Shown: piece by piece, positions 27,918 to 37,620 of the stretch
Layout of the letters: each line of letters opens with the position of its first letter
Position numbering within the stretch: the first letter of the stretch is position 1
From: an uncultured Bacteroidia bacterium
GTDB lineage: Bacteria; Bacteroidota; Bacteroidia; Bacteroidales; Prolixibacteraceae
Assembly: GCA_903918045.1 (NCBI GenBank)
Contig: CAIXCY010000022.1
Coordinates: forward strand, 1-64,000
Reading direction: 5' to 3'
Length of the DNA stretch: 64,000 bases
The notes under the pieces: model-generated
Databases searched by the model: none
What the model was told of the DNA's origin: nothing
What the model saw: only the letters and a program-made list of their open reading frames with translations
Position numbers and translations under genes: made by a program

Positions 27918-28886
27918 GTGATCGCAGTATTCAGATAGTAACATTGTTGCATCTGAATTTATTTTTGGCATAACCTTTATTTTTTCCTTTATAATATCGT
28001 AATCATGTTGTGTTCCTGTTAAGACATTTTCAAATTCCAGCTCAATAGTAAGATCCACCGGATCTGTTAGAATCTTAGCAATTCCAATGATTCCTTTCTC
28101 TATTGAAAGCTCTACACTAATGGAGATATTTCTAATATGGAATATATTTTTAAAGATATATTTTGGTGAATATCCGTATATCCAATTCCAAGTTTCAAAC
28201 TTCTTCTTTGAATTACTTGAGATTTCATTTATTTCAACTTGATCTAAAGTTTTAATTCGTGTATCTTTTGCATTTATTATGTTCTGAAATAATGCATTGG
28301 AAAATTGATCTGTCGTTATTGAATTTTTAAGATGGTCAGATATATTGGTAACTTTTGATCGTACTGATTTTATTGATTTATCGGTATACCTGACTCCGTT
28401 ATTTTTAAGTGCAGATGATAGTTTTATCAAATCAGTATCAAAAAGAAGCGTGCCGTGAGATAGTACTCTTGTTTTATAAATATGCATGGCATTTCCGGAT
28501 ATTTTTTCAGAATTAATAAGAAGATCATTCCTTCCAGATAATTTTGCATCTAATCCCATTTGATTCAAGGCCTCCAGAATTGGCAATGTGAATTTAGAGA
28601 AGTTAATTTGATCCCGATTTTCACAATTATGAATAAAGCTAAAATTAAGATTATTAAAATCCTGATAAACAGTTCCTCCTCCAGATATCCGTCTGGCAAG
28701 TTTTATATTATTTTTTCTTATGTAGGCTAGATTTATTTCTGATAATAAATTTTGATGCTTTCCCACAACAACACACGGTTCATTAATATAAAGCATAAAA
28801 ATCTCCTCCCTACTGCGTTTTAGAAAATATTCCTCTGTGGCCAGATTAAAATATGGGTTTGAATTGGTGGAGATCAAGCAACGCAT
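27909..28886 (-). CDS. lplA: Lipoate-protein ligase A
   Basis: The protein has 325 residues. It activates lipoate with ATP and attaches it to lipoyl domains of 2-oxoacid dehydrogenases or the glycine cleavage system. The N-terminal catalytic domain has NPYFNLATEEYFLK, VVVGKHQNLLSEINL and the key RRISGGGTVYQDFNNLNFSFI loop, with the lysine-bearing GRNDLLINSEKISGNA segment. The C-terminal accessory domain follows from about residue 245. Single-gene transcription is likely: a TATCTTTG -7 element lies upstream at 28922-28929 (minus strand), though without a good -33 partner. It is convergent with uvrC, overlapping by nine bases. Confidence 0.95.
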   Translation of the reverse strand: MRCLISTNSNPYFNLATEEYFLKRSREEIFMLYINEPCVVVGKHQNLLSEINLAYIRKNNIKLARRISGGGTVYQDFNNLNFSFIHNCENRDQINFSKFTLPILEALNQMGLDAKLSGRNDLLINSEKISGNAMHIYKTRVLSHGTLLFDTDLIKLSSALKNNGVRYTDKSIKSVRSKVTNISDHLKNSITTDQFSNALFQNIINAKDTRIKTLDQVEINEISSNSKKKFETWNWIYGYSPKYIFKNIFHIRNISISVELSIEKGIIGIAKILTDPVDLTIELEFENVLTGTQHDYDIIKEKIKVMPKINSDATMLLSEYCDHLF

Positions 28887-29586
28887 TATATGGTGGTTTT
28901 GTATTTTTATTTAAAACCCTGCAAAGATATATATATGTTCTGTTTAAAGTACTTTTTCATTACTATTCAAAAGAGGTTGTAAGTCATTTAAGTTTAATAG
29001 TTTTTGTTTAATGAATTGGACGATTGTTTTTTTCGTCTTCGAAGTGTAGCACGAATTATTATTTAATTAATATTTTTAGGTGGAAAGGAAATTCAATAAT
29101 AGAATTTTAATTAAATATTTATCAGCCTTAAATTTGTGAATAGGTAAAGAAAGAGTATTAGCTTTTTAAGTATGGTTGTCGTTCTGATTCCAAAAATATC
29201 TTATAATAATTGATGTTAGTGTAAATCAATTAAATGATAATTACTCATATTGATGAATGGGATAAAATGTATTTGTGTTTGGGGAATTTTACTGTTGCAC
29301 AAAAGTCTTCGTAGATTATTCTGGTCCCTACTAATTCTTTCTATTGTTGATTAGAATCTCATATTCCTAAAAAACATAAACATCCATCATCTGAAAAAAT
29401 TAGCCTGAAAAAAGCGTAATGAATCCATGAACAGGCATATGTTCTGCCCGATAAGGAGGATGAGAGCCTGGAATGATTATTCTTAGGATAAAAAATATAA
29501 CACCTTTTACTTCAGCATTTGGACTGAAAACAGTCTAAACTATTTATTCGAACTGGATCTGTGCAAAATCAAACTTTGGTAAATAT
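28887..29586. other. 700-base intergenic region, no gene recognised
   Basis: No frame of credible length or recognisable product is present on either strand. It holds the lplA upstream region (minus strand) and a weak inverted repeat at 29518-29539 (nine-base arms with one G/A difference and an AAAA loop). It may contain decayed sequence or a small RNA, but I cannot support either. Confidence 0.5.
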
Positions 29587-29619
29587 AAAGGCCTGTAAAC
29601 TAAATGCTTACAGGCCTTT
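29587..29619 (-). terminator. Terminator after the initiator tRNA
   Basis: A perfect 12-base-pair stem (29587-29598 with 29608-29619) around a nine-base loop lies four bases past the 3' end of the tRNA on the minus strand and ends in a short T run. Confidence 0.8.
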
Positions 29620-29623
29620 GAAG

Positions 29624-29696
<73 letters not shown>

Positions 29697-29738
29697 ATAT
29701 ATTTTTGTTTTAAGAACGTCTTTTATTTTAAGAGATTG

Positions 29739-29769
29739 CAAATGTATAGACAATAACCGGAAAATCAAA
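29739..29769 (-). promoter_or_regulatory. Promoter of the initiator tRNA
   Basis: Read on the minus strand, TTTG (29766-29769), exactly 19 bases, then TACATTTG (29739-29746), a full match to the Bacteroidota TTTG/TAnnTTTG promoter, about 42 bases before the tRNA 5' end. Confidence 0.72.
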
Positions 29770-29940
29770 GAAAATTAGGATAAAATTAGGCATAATCTTA
29801 TATAAAACTGATATATAATGGTTTAGATCTAAGTATTTAAAAATAAAACCATATTTTCCCCTCTATATATCGTTAATATTGGTAATTTTGAGGTATAGAA
29901 AGATTTGATTAATCACTTAGTTTTTAAATAAAATCTCCTG

Positions 29941-30771
29941 ATGAATAGAATTAACTTTATTTTAGTTTTACTCTTCTTGACAATTGGATCTACCGCTCAG
30001 GAACTTCGCCCCGGTCAACGGTCATTGCCGGAATTGGGTGAAAAATTTAAAATTGGTATGGCAGGATATACCTTTCTCAAGATTGACCTCGACAAGGCAC
30101 TTGAAACGATGCAACGAGTTGATTTACACTATTTATGCATAAAGGATTTTTATCTGCCTATGAATAGCAATGAAGATCAGATTGCACAGTTTAAGGAGAA
30201 ATTGAAGGCAAAGGGGGTCATAGCGTATGCGGTAGGACCAATTTATATGGGATCTGAAGCGGAAATTGATCATGCTTTTGAGTACGCGAAAAAGGTGGGA
30301 GTTAAATTGATTGTTGGTATTCCTACTTATGAACTTCTTCCGTACGTAGAGAAAAAAGTCAAATTATATGGTTTTAAGTATGCTATTCACCTTCATGGAC
30401 CTGATATCGCTACATTCCAGGATGCAGATGAAGTGTGGCTTCATGTCAAGGATCTTGATCCCAGAATTGGGATGTGTCTCGATATTGGACATGACACGCG
30501 CAATGGGAAGAATCCTGTAGCAGATTTGAAAAATTATCATTCACGCGTATTTGATATTCATCTTAAGGATGTTACAGGGAATACAAAATCGGGATATTCA
30601 CTTGAAATTGGCCGGGGAATTATAGATTTTCCATCCTTTGTCAAAATGCTTCGTAAAGTTGGGTATACCGGTGTATGTAGTTTGGAGCACGAGAAGGACA
30701 TGGCTGATCCCTATATGGGTATCAGCGAATCAATTGGCTATTTAAGAGGCATTATTGAAGCTACAAAATAG
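29941..30771 (+). CDS. Exported sugar phosphate isomerase/epimerase-like protein (xylose-isomerase-like TIM barrel)
   Basis: The protein has 276 residues. A signal peptide (LLFLTIGSTAQ) is followed by an AP-endonuclease-2/xylose-isomerase-like barrel. Strand-end residues typical of the metal site are visible: CIKDFYLP, the HLHG segment, CLDIGHDTRNGKNP, DIHLKDV, and the final CSLEHEKDMADPYMG. The regularly placed His, Asp and Glu residues suggest a divalent metal centre. Many such exported proteins in Bacteroidota act on sugars or inositols, but the substrate here is unknown. It stands alone between the tRNA and the glycogen phosphorylase gene (180-base gap). Confidence 0.85.
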   Translation: MNRINFILVLLFLTIGSTAQELRPGQRSLPELGEKFKIGMAGYTFLKIDLDKALETMQRVDLHYLCIKDFYLPMNSNEDQIAQFKEKLKAKGVIAYAVGPIYMGSEAEIDHAFEYAKKVGVKLIVGIPTYELLPYVEKKVKLYGFKYAIHLHGPDIATFQDADEVWLHVKDLDPRIGMCLDIGHDTRNGKNPVADLKNYHSRVFDIHLKDVTGNTKSGYSLEIGRGIIDFPSFVKMLRKVGYTGVCSLEHEKDMADPYMGISESIGYLRGIIEATK

Positions 30772-30951
30772 GTTAATAATATAGGTTTTATTTACGAGAT
30801 TCAGGTGTTTAATACAAAATGTTAAGTTTATTAAATTATTAACATTCAACCAAAAATCTCAAGGATGAATCAATAAAAGTTAGATTTGCAGTTTAATTTT
30901 TCTTAAGGATAATAGATTTTATTCGTTATCCCCCCTTTAAAATTTATCAAA

Positions 30952-33543
30952 ATGGAAATAAAAGGATTTAAAATAAGGCAATCTGAGAATGCCGGACCCA
31001 CCTGGAAAAAAATTATCGTAGAGTCAAATGTACCTGAGGAGCTTCAGCCGCTTCGGGAATTATCCAGAAACCTATGGTGGGTTTGGAGTGATCCCGTTCG
31101 GGCATTATTTAATGAAATAGATCCTGTAATCTGGGAAGCCTGCCAACACAATCCCATCGTTTTGCTTGAAGAGACTAGTCTTGAACGTTTTGAAGCTTTG
31201 AAATCTGACCAATCCTTTATTCTTAGAATGAAGTCTGCAGATCTGATGCTCAAAAAGTATCTTGCTGAACGTGAAGAACTGAGAGGTCCTAAGATTGCCT
31301 ATTTCAGTATGGAATTTGGCCTTCATTCGAGTCTTAAAATATATTCCGGCGGGCTTGGTATTCTTGCAGGAGATTTTCTTAAAGAGGCAAGTGACTCGAA
31401 AGTGGATATGACTGGAGTAGGTCTGCTTTACCGTTTTGGGTATTTCAAGCAGATTATTTCTGGTCAGGGTGAGCAGATTGCTCAATATGATGCCGAACAC
31501 TTCTCAAAGATCCCTATTCAACCGGTGATGGATGAGTCCGGAGCTTGGATCACCATTGGAATCGATATGCCTGGAAGAACAGTTTATGCACATGCCTGGT
31601 CGGTTAAGATTGGGAAGATCGTGTTATATTTGCTTGATACGGATTTTGATGCAAATCAGGATTTTGACCGGTTTATTACGCATCACCTTTATGGAGGGGA
31701 TAATGAAAACCGATTAAAGCAGGAGATGGTACTTGGATTGGGTGGAATTAAACTACTTGAAAGATTAGGTATTAAGTCAGATATATATCATTGCAACGAA
31801 GGTCATGCTGCTTTTATCGGGCTTGAAAGGATTAAAAACCTGATGGAGAAATCGGGCTTAAATTTTGGTGAAGCTCAGGAGATGATTAGGGTTTCCACCC
31901 TCTTTACTACACACACTCCCGTCCCTGCCGGACATGACTCTTTTCATGTAGAGCTTTTCAAGCTTTATATGGGAGGAATGGCTCAGAAGATGAATATTTC
32001 GCTTGATGATTTTCTTTACCTTGGAAAAGCTTCTGCTCAGGATGATCATTTTAATATGAGTTATCTGGCTTCAAATCTTTCGCAAGAGATCAACGGGGTG
32101 AGTATGTTACACGGAAAGATCAGCAAAGAGGTTCTTGCCGAATTATATAAGGGCTTTTTACCCGATGAGCTTGAAAATATCGGTTATGTAACCAATGGTG
32201 TTCACTATCCTACCTGGGCAGCACCTGAATGGAAATCTATTCACGAAAAGTTTCTAAAGCCGGAAGCTCTGGCTGAAGATATCCATGATTATGAGGAAGA
32301 TGAGGAGGCACGTGCCTGGAGAAATATCTACAAAGTTCAGGATGATCAGATCTGGGAAACTAAATCAAAATTGCGTGAAAAATTAGTTAACTATATTAAG
32401 CAACGTTTTTCGGATATCCATGTGCAGCGCAATGAAAATCCTAAATATATTGCCGAAGCAACATCAAAATTGAATTCAAAGGCACTAACTATAGGCTTTG
32501 CACGTCGTTTTGCAACTTACAAACGGGCCCATTTGCTATTTCGTAACCTCGATCGTCTGGAGCGAATAGTAAATAACCCCGATCGTCCGGTTCAGTTTCT
32601 TTTTGCAGGGAAGGCACATCCTGCAGATAAGGCTGGCCAGGATCTGATTAAATACATTTTTGATATTTCGAAGCGCCCTGAATTTATTGGTAAAATCTTG
32701 TTTATTCAGAATTATGATATGAACCTTGCCAAAATGCTGGTACAGGGCTGTGACATTTGGATGAATACGCCGACTCGTCCTCTTGAAGCATCAGGCACCT
32801 CTGGCGAAAAAGGGGTAATGAATGGAACACTTCACTTTTCTGTACTTGACGGCTGGTGGGTAGAAGGGTATAAAAAGGATGCTGGTTGGTCTCTTCCACT
32901 TGAAAGAACCTTTGATAATCAGGAGTTACAGGATGATCTGGATGCTGAGGCAATCTATGGCATCTTTGAAAATGAAATTGTTCCTGCCTATTACTACCGG
33001 AATGAAAAGGGAATTCCGATTCTTTGGGTTGACTTTATAAAAAATACTTTCGCAGAGGTTGTGCCTCATTTCACTACACGCCGAATGATGAAAGATTATT
33101 TTAACCGTTTCTACATCCCATTAGCAACCAGATTGGACCAGTTAAAAGCCAATGGATTTTCAAAAGCAAAAGAAATTGCAGGCTGGAAACAACGAGTTCT
33201 TGAAGTTTGGGACCAGATTGAAGTGGTCAGTGTTCAGTTTGCCGATGGAATTACCAATACCTATAAGATGGGACAGACTTATGATGCCCATATTGTATTG
33301 GATAATAAAGGATTATCAGCAGATGAAATTGGGATTGAAGTGATTATAGCAACAGGTTCCGATCGGCAGGAGTATGTCGAGAAACACGATTTTATTCCCG
33401 GAAAAACTGAAAATGGGTTGACTCAGTACTCCCTTAATCTTACACTTACTAAGCCGGGTTCGTATAATTATGGAATCAGGATTTTTCCTAAAAACGCGGA
33501 CCTTCCAAATCGTCAGGATTTCAGAATATTAAGATGGATTTAG
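30952..33543 (+). CDS. glgP: Alpha-glucan (glycogen) phosphorylase, DUF3417 type
   Basis: The protein has 863 residues. It releases glucose-1-phosphate from glycogen or maltodextrin using inorganic phosphate and PLP. The N-terminal DUF3417 segment (LRELSRNLWWVWSDPVRALF, about 34-53) and the shorter, divergent length place it in the archaeal/bacterial group of glucan phosphorylases, not the E. coli MalP type. Core features include AYFSMEFGLHSSLKIYSGGL, the CNEGHAAF site and GFARRFATYKRAHLL. K620 in GTSGEKG is the likely PLP lysine. The last approximately 90 residues form a beta-sandwich-like extension. No glgA, glgB or glgC is adjacent. It is convergent with the LytTR regulator gene, one base apart. 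Confidence 0.93.
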   Translation: MEIKGFKIRQSENAGPTWKKIIVESNVPEELQPLRELSRNLWWVWSDPVRALFNEIDPVIWEACQHNPIVLLEETSLERFEALKSDQSFILRMKSADLMLKKYLAEREELRGPKIAYFSMEFGLHSSLKIYSGGLGILAGDFLKEASDSKVDMTGVGLLYRFGYFKQIISGQGEQIAQYDAEHFSKIPIQPVMDESGAWITIGIDMPGRTVYAHAWSVKIGKIVLYLLDTDFDANQDFDRFITHHLYGGDNENRLKQEMVLGLGGIKLLERLGIKSDIYHCNEGHAAFIGLERIKNLMEKSGLNFGEAQEMIRVSTLFTTHTPVPAGHDSFHVELFKLYMGGMAQKMNISLDDFLYLGKASAQDDHFNMSYLASNLSQEINGVSMLHGKISKEVLAELYKGFLPDELENIGYVTNGVHYPTWAAPEWKSIHEKFLKPEALAEDIHDYEEDEEARAWRNIYKVQDDQIWETKSKLREKLVNYIKQRFSDIHVQRNENPKYIAEATSKLNSKALTIGFARRFATYKRAHLLFRNLDRLERIVNNPDRPVQFLFAGKAHPADKAGQDLIKYIFDISKRPEFIGKILFIQNYDMNLAKMLVQGCDIWMNTPTRPLEASGTSGEKGVMNGTLHFSVLDGWWVEGYKKDAGWSLPLERTFDNQELQDDLDAEAIYGIFENEIVPAYYYRNEKGIPILWVDFIKNTFAEVVPHFTTRRMMKDYFNRFYIPLATRLDQLKANGFSKAKEIAGWKQRVLEVWDQIEVVSVQFADGITNTYKMGQTYDAHIVLDNKGLSADEIGIEVIIATGSDRQEYVEKHDFIPGKTENGLTQYSLNLTLTKPGSYNYGIRIFPKNADLPNRQDFRILRWI

Positions 33544-33544
33544 G

Positions 33545-34300
33545 CTAAAGCTTATTGCACAGTAGTTTATTTAGTAAATTCTCCTTGTGTTTTGGAGAAA
33601 CTTTCAACAGTTCACCACTTTTGAGTTCAACCATTCCCCCGTCAGATTTTAGATATCTGACTACATTAGGAAAATTTACTAAATGGCTTCTGTGGATTCT
33701 GACAAATCCAAGAGGAGCGAGCAGGTGCTCAAATTCAAGCAAAGTACGGCTTACAACTTTTTCTGTATTATCTTTAAAAATAATCCTCGTGTAATTTCTT
33801 TTTCCTTCGCATCTAATAATATCACCAACATTTATAATAGCAAAGCCATTAATTTCGGGTAATGCAACTGTTTTGGAGGCAGTTTCATCTGTAGAAAGCA
33901 AATTTTCCTTTAATGTATCCACTCTGACTTTGTTATCTACCTGGTTAATATGAGGAATGCGCTTAATGGCCTTTGTAAGCTCATCTACAATCAGGGGTTT
34001 TATAATATAGTCGAATGCTGAATATTTGAAAGCTTTAACAGCATATTCACTGTATGCAGTTATAAATATAAGTTTAAAATTTATAAGTTTTAATTTATCC
34101 AAAAGTTCGAACCCGGTGCCGTCAGGCATACTTATATCCAATAAGACCAGATCGGGATTTGTCTTTTCAATTAATTTAACTCCATCTGCAACCGTCCCTG
34201 CTTCTCCCATAATTTCGATGTTATCAAGAAATTTTTCGAGCATATCTCTCAAAATTAATCTTGACACATAATCATCATCAATAATAACTGTTTTTAGCAT
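33545..34300 (-). CDS. LytTR-family response regulator
   Basis: The protein has 251 residues. An N-terminal receiver domain (VIIDDDYVSRL; phospho-acceptor D55 in LVLLDISMPDGTG; ITAYSEYAVKAF; K in DYIIKPL) is followed, after a linker, by a LytTR DNA-binding domain (about 150-250) with GDIIRCEGKRNYTRIIF, RTLLEFEHLL and FVRIHRSHLVNF. It controls transcription after phosphorylation by a partner kinase, usually a LytS/His_kinase-type membrane protein. None is encoded nearby, so the kinase and targets are unknown. It ends one base from glgP, convergent, and starts 146 bases from the divergent tsaB. Confidence 0.93.
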   Translation of the reverse strand: MLKTVIIDDDYVSRLILRDMLEKFLDNIEIMGEAGTVADGVKLIEKTNPDLVLLDISMPDGTGFELLDKLKLINFKLIFITAYSEYAVKAFKYSAFDYIIKPLIVDELTKAIKRIPHINQVDNKVRVDTLKENLLSTDETASKTVALPEINGFAIINVGDIIRCEGKRNYTRIIFKDNTEKVVSRTLLEFEHLLAPLGFVRIHRSHLVNFPNVVRYLKSDGGMVELKSGELLKVSPKHKENLLNKLLCNKL

Positions 34301-34446
34301 AGTTGATTGTTAAAACGGGTAATCCAGGGTGGCATAATATTATAATCAAATAAATATATAAATTCAACCCAATATTATAGTTTAACAAACAAGGTTCAAA
34401 AATGATTAAACTTTTTGAATATTTCTCATCTTTGTAAAAAAAGTCA

Positions 34447-35172
34447 ATGGCCCTTATTCTAAATATTGAATCCTCCACCGAGGTATGTTCTGTTTCACTT
34501 GCTCTAGATGGTAAAGAAATTAACTTACGGGAAAACACTGATGGGCAAAATCACGGAATGCTCCTTACTGTTTTTATAAATGAGTTGTTCGAAGAATCAA
34601 AAGTTACTGCGGATAAACTAGACGCCGTGGCAGTTTCAGGGGGACCTGGTTCATATACTGGTCTTAGAATTGGCGTTTCCGTTGCAAAGGGGATTTGTTA
34701 TGGCTCAAATTTGCCTTTAATTGCTGTAACATCCCTTGAGGCAATGGCTGATTATGTGATTCGAAATCTTGAGAAAATCCACGCTGTTAATAATGATCAA
34801 ATTCTATTTTGTCCGATGATAGATGCACGTAGAATGGAGGTATTTACCGCCTTTTATAATAAAAACTGCAAATTAATTCGGGGAATACAAGCTGATATTA
34901 TTGACCATCAATCCTATTTTGAGTACCTTGAAAATAATATTGTACTATTTTTTGGAAATGGATCTTCTAAATGCCGTGAAACGATTAACCACCCAAATGC
35001 ACTATTTATCCCAGATATAATCACATCTTCAAGATATATGATTCCACTTTCTGAAAGGGAGTTTAAATCTTTACTATTTTCTGATGTCGCATATTATGAG
35101 CCTTTCTATCTTAAGGATTTTGTGGCAACAGTTCCATTAAAAAATATTATTAAATCTGGTTCTATTGGTTAG
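34447..35172 (+). CDS. tsaB: tRNA N6-threonylcarbamoyladenosine biosynthesis protein TsaB
   Basis: The protein has 241 residues. TsaB is the ASKHA-fold scaffold that pairs with TsaD to place threonylcarbamoyl on A37 of ANN-decoding tRNAs. The N-terminal LILNIESSTEVCSVSLALDG, the motif AVSGGPGSYTGLRIGVSVAKG and PMIDARRMEVFTAFYN are diagnostic. The C-terminal part is less conserved, as usual. It lacks the HxxxH iron motif of TsaD, which separates the paralogues. tsaD and tsaE are not in the window. It precedes the polysaccharide locus by 60 bases but is unlikely to belong to it functionally. Confidence 0.95.
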   Translation: MALILNIESSTEVCSVSLALDGKEINLRENTDGQNHGMLLTVFINELFEESKVTADKLDAVAVSGGPGSYTGLRIGVSVAKGICYGSNLPLIAVTSLEAMADYVIRNLEKIHAVNNDQILFCPMIDARRMEVFTAFYNKNCKLIRGIQADIIDHQSYFEYLENNIVLFFGNGSSKCRETINHPNALFIPDIITSSRYMIPLSEREFKSLLFSDVAYYEPFYLKDFVATVPLKNIIKSGSIG

Positions 35173-35232
35173 TAGGTTGACGGATGTGATAAACAGAATA
35201 ATTTTCGTTATTAATAACTAAATTCACCGGTG

Positions 35233-36531
35233 ATGAAAAAAGTATTAATAATCACCTATTATTGGCCACCTAGTGGAGGGGCAGGTGTTCAGCGATGGCT
35301 TAAGTTTGCGAAATATCTTCGCTATTTTGGATGGGAACCTGTGATTTATACACCGTTAAATCCCGGATTTTCGCTGATAGATGAAACTTTGCAGGCTGAC
35401 ATCCCTGAAGGAATTGAGGTTATTAAAACGGCTATTTGGGAGCCTTATGGGTTCTATAAAAAAATCACCGGTCAAAAGAGTACCTCCATAATTAATACAG
35501 GTTTTTTGACCCACAAAGAACCTGTCGGCATTATTGAGCGATTATCAATCTGGGTCAGGGGAAATCTGTTTATTCCAGATGCCAGGAAATTCTGGATAAA
35601 ACCATCAGCTAAGTTTCTTGTTAACTATTTGAAAATTCATCCGGTTGACGCTCTTGTTTCTACAGGGCCTCCACATTCAATGCACATGATTGCATTAAAA
35701 GTCAGTGAGCGTCTGAATATTCCCTGGCTAGCAGATTTCCGTGATCCCTGGACTGATTTTGATTTTTATAAAGATATGAAGATCACGGCATGGGCTGACA
35801 GAAAACATAAAAAACTTGAATTTGAGACTTTTACCCGATGTAGCGCAATGGTCGTAGTAAGCCACGACATGAAGGTGAACTATGAAAAGATGGGGGGACA
35901 CAATGTACACCTGATAACTAATGGCTATGATCCGGATGACATTGATCAGGGTATAGTTCTAATGGATTCAAAGTTCACTATTTCGCATATTGGATCGTTG
36001 CCCCCCAACCGGAATCCGAAATTATTATGGAGGGCTCTGTCCGAATTGTGCGAATTGAGACCTGCATTTCGTAACGATCTTGAAATTAAGCTTGTGGGGC
36101 AGGTTGACAACGCGGTTTTTGATGACCTCACCCGGTTTAACCTCATAGGGCAGCTAAATCATATCAGGTATGTGCCACATAATCAGGTCTCTATATTGAT
36201 GAAGCAATCTGCAGTGCTATTGCTTGCGATTAACAACAGTTCGAATGCCAAAGGGATACTGACAGGAAAATTTTTCGAATACATGGCATCGGGCCGACCT
36301 ATCCTGGCTATAGGTCCAAAATCGGGCGATGTGTCACAGATTCTTTTCGAATCAGGTGCTGGAGAGATTGTCGATTATGATGAAAATCAGCGTATTGTAG
36401 AGGTTATTGGGAGGATGTACGAAAAATACCTTAACAATGACTTGGTAATTAGTACGGAAGGGATCGAAAAATATTCACGCAAAAATCTCACAGCAGAGCT
36501 CACCTCCATTTTGAATAGTATAATACAATGA
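35233..36531 (+). CDS. Glycosyltransferase family 4
   Basis: The protein has about 432 residues from the ATG at 35233 (a GTG lies one codon upstream). GT-B fold: the N-terminal domain opens with ITYYWPPSGGAGVQRWLKFAKYL, the family-4 loop for acceptor binding. The C-terminal domain carries TISHIGSLPPNRNP and the donor-site FFEYMASGRPILAIGPKSGD with the conserved E of the EX7E motif. It has no transmembrane segment, so it acts at the inner face of the membrane. It opens the polysaccharide locus and overlaps the next gene by four bases, so the pair is translated together. Donor and acceptor sugars cannot be read. Confidence 0.88.
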   Translation: MKKVLIITYYWPPSGGAGVQRWLKFAKYLRYFGWEPVIYTPLNPGFSLIDETLQADIPEGIEVIKTAIWEPYGFYKKITGQKSTSIINTGFLTHKEPVGIIERLSIWVRGNLFIPDARKFWIKPSAKFLVNYLKIHPVDALVSTGPPHSMHMIALKVSERLNIPWLADFRDPWTDFDFYKDMKITAWADRKHKKLEFETFTRCSAMVVVSHDMKVNYEKMGGHNVHLITNGYDPDDIDQGIVLMDSKFTISHIGSLPPNRNPKLLWRALSELCELRPAFRNDLEIKLVGQVDNAVFDDLTRFNLIGQLNHIRYVPHNQVSILMKQSAVLLLAINNSSNAKGILTGKFFEYMASGRPILAIGPKSGDVSQILFESGAGEIVDYDENQRIVEVIGRMYEKYLNNDLVISTEGIEKYSRKNLTAELTSILNSIIQ

Positions 36532-37604
36532 AGAAAATAGTTACCATCGTCGGAGCCCGTCCCCAGTTTGTAAAGGCTGCGGTTGTAAGTCGCGCACTTC
36601 AAAATGAGGGGATTGAAGAGTTAATTGTTCATACCGGACAACATTTTGACGCTAATATGTCAGAGGTATTCTTTGAGGAGATGCAAATTCCAAAACCAAA
36701 ATACAACCTCGAAATCAGCAATTTAAATCATGGGTCAATGACCGGGAGGATGCTTGAGAAGATTGAGGAGATCCTGATCATCGAAAAACCGGATTTTGTG
36801 CTTGTTTATGGAGATACCAATTCAACACTCGCCGGGGCGCTGGCGGCGGCAAAGCTAAATATCCGCGTTGGACATGTTGAAGCAGGCCTGAGGTCGCATA
36901 ATAATAAAATGCCCGAGGAAATTAACCGGATACTTACGGACCGGATTGCATCTGTTTTGTTTTGCCCCACGGATACGGCGATTGAAAATCTTGCGAAAGA
37001 AGGGTATGGAAATTTCGATTGCCGGATAGTAAAAAGTGGAGATGTGATGCAGGATGCTGCAATGTTTTACAGCAAATCATCTGACGAAAATTCAACGATT
37101 CTCAAAAAATTAAAGGTCGATTCGAATTCGTACATATTGGCAACTATTCATCGTCAGGAAAATACAAATGATCCTCAAAACCTTATCAATATAATTGGTG
37201 CGTTGAATGATATTAGTTCACAGACAACCGTTATATTGCCTCTTCATCCGCGCACCCGGTATATTCTTGAACAGCAGGGAATTACAACTCTGTTTAAAAC
37301 TATTGCACCTGTGGGATATCTTGATATGATAAGTCTTATAAAAAACTGCAGCATGGTTTTTACCGATAGTGGTGGTTTGCAAAAGGAGGCTTTCTTTTTC
37401 CATAAACATTGCATTACTTTGAGGGAGGAGACTGAGTGGATCGAATTGGTTGATTTTGGTTATAATACAATTGTGGGCAGTAATCGATCCAAAATAGTGG
37501 AGAGCTATTGGCAAATGAGGAATAAATCATCCGACTTTTCACGGAATCTGTATGGTAATGGACATGCATCGGAAACAATTGCAAAATTATTAGCAAATTT
37601 GTAA
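36528..37604 (+). CDS. wbpI: UDP-HexNAc 2-epimerase, WbpI/WecB family (probable UDP-2,3-diacetamido-glucuronate 2-epimerase)
   Basis: The protein has 358 residues and is a non-hydrolysing UDP-N-acetylglucosamine 2-epimerase. It has IVGARPQFVKAAVVSRAL, HTGQHFDANMSEVFFEEM, YGDTNSTLAGALAAAKL, HVEAGLRS, and the C-terminal DSGGLQKEAFFF and REETEWIELV. The fold and catalytic acid/base residues are shared by WecB (making UDP-ManNAc) and WbpI (making UDP-ManNAc3NAcA). The GQHFDANMSEVFF form and the presence of WbpE-, WbpD- and WbpB-like genes in the same run favour WbpI, the last step of that pathway. This choice is inference from context. It overlaps the upstream glycosyltransferase by four bases (ATGA). 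Confidence 0.85.
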   Translation: MKKIVTIVGARPQFVKAAVVSRALQNEGIEELIVHTGQHFDANMSEVFFEEMQIPKPKYNLEISNLNHGSMTGRMLEKIEEILIIEKPDFVLVYGDTNSTLAGALAAAKLNIRVGHVEAGLRSHNNKMPEEINRILTDRIASVLFCPTDTAIENLAKEGYGNFDCRIVKSGDVMQDAAMFYSKSSDENSTILKKLKVDSNSYILATIHRQENTNDPQNLINIIGALNDISSQTTVILPLHPRTRYILEQQGITTLFKTIAPVGYLDMISLIKNCSMVFTDSGGLQKEAFFFHKHCITLREETEWIELVDFGYNTIVGSNRSKIVESYWQMRNKSSDFSRNLYGNGHASETIAKLLANL

Positions 37605-37620
37605 GGGTAAAAAGTGAATT

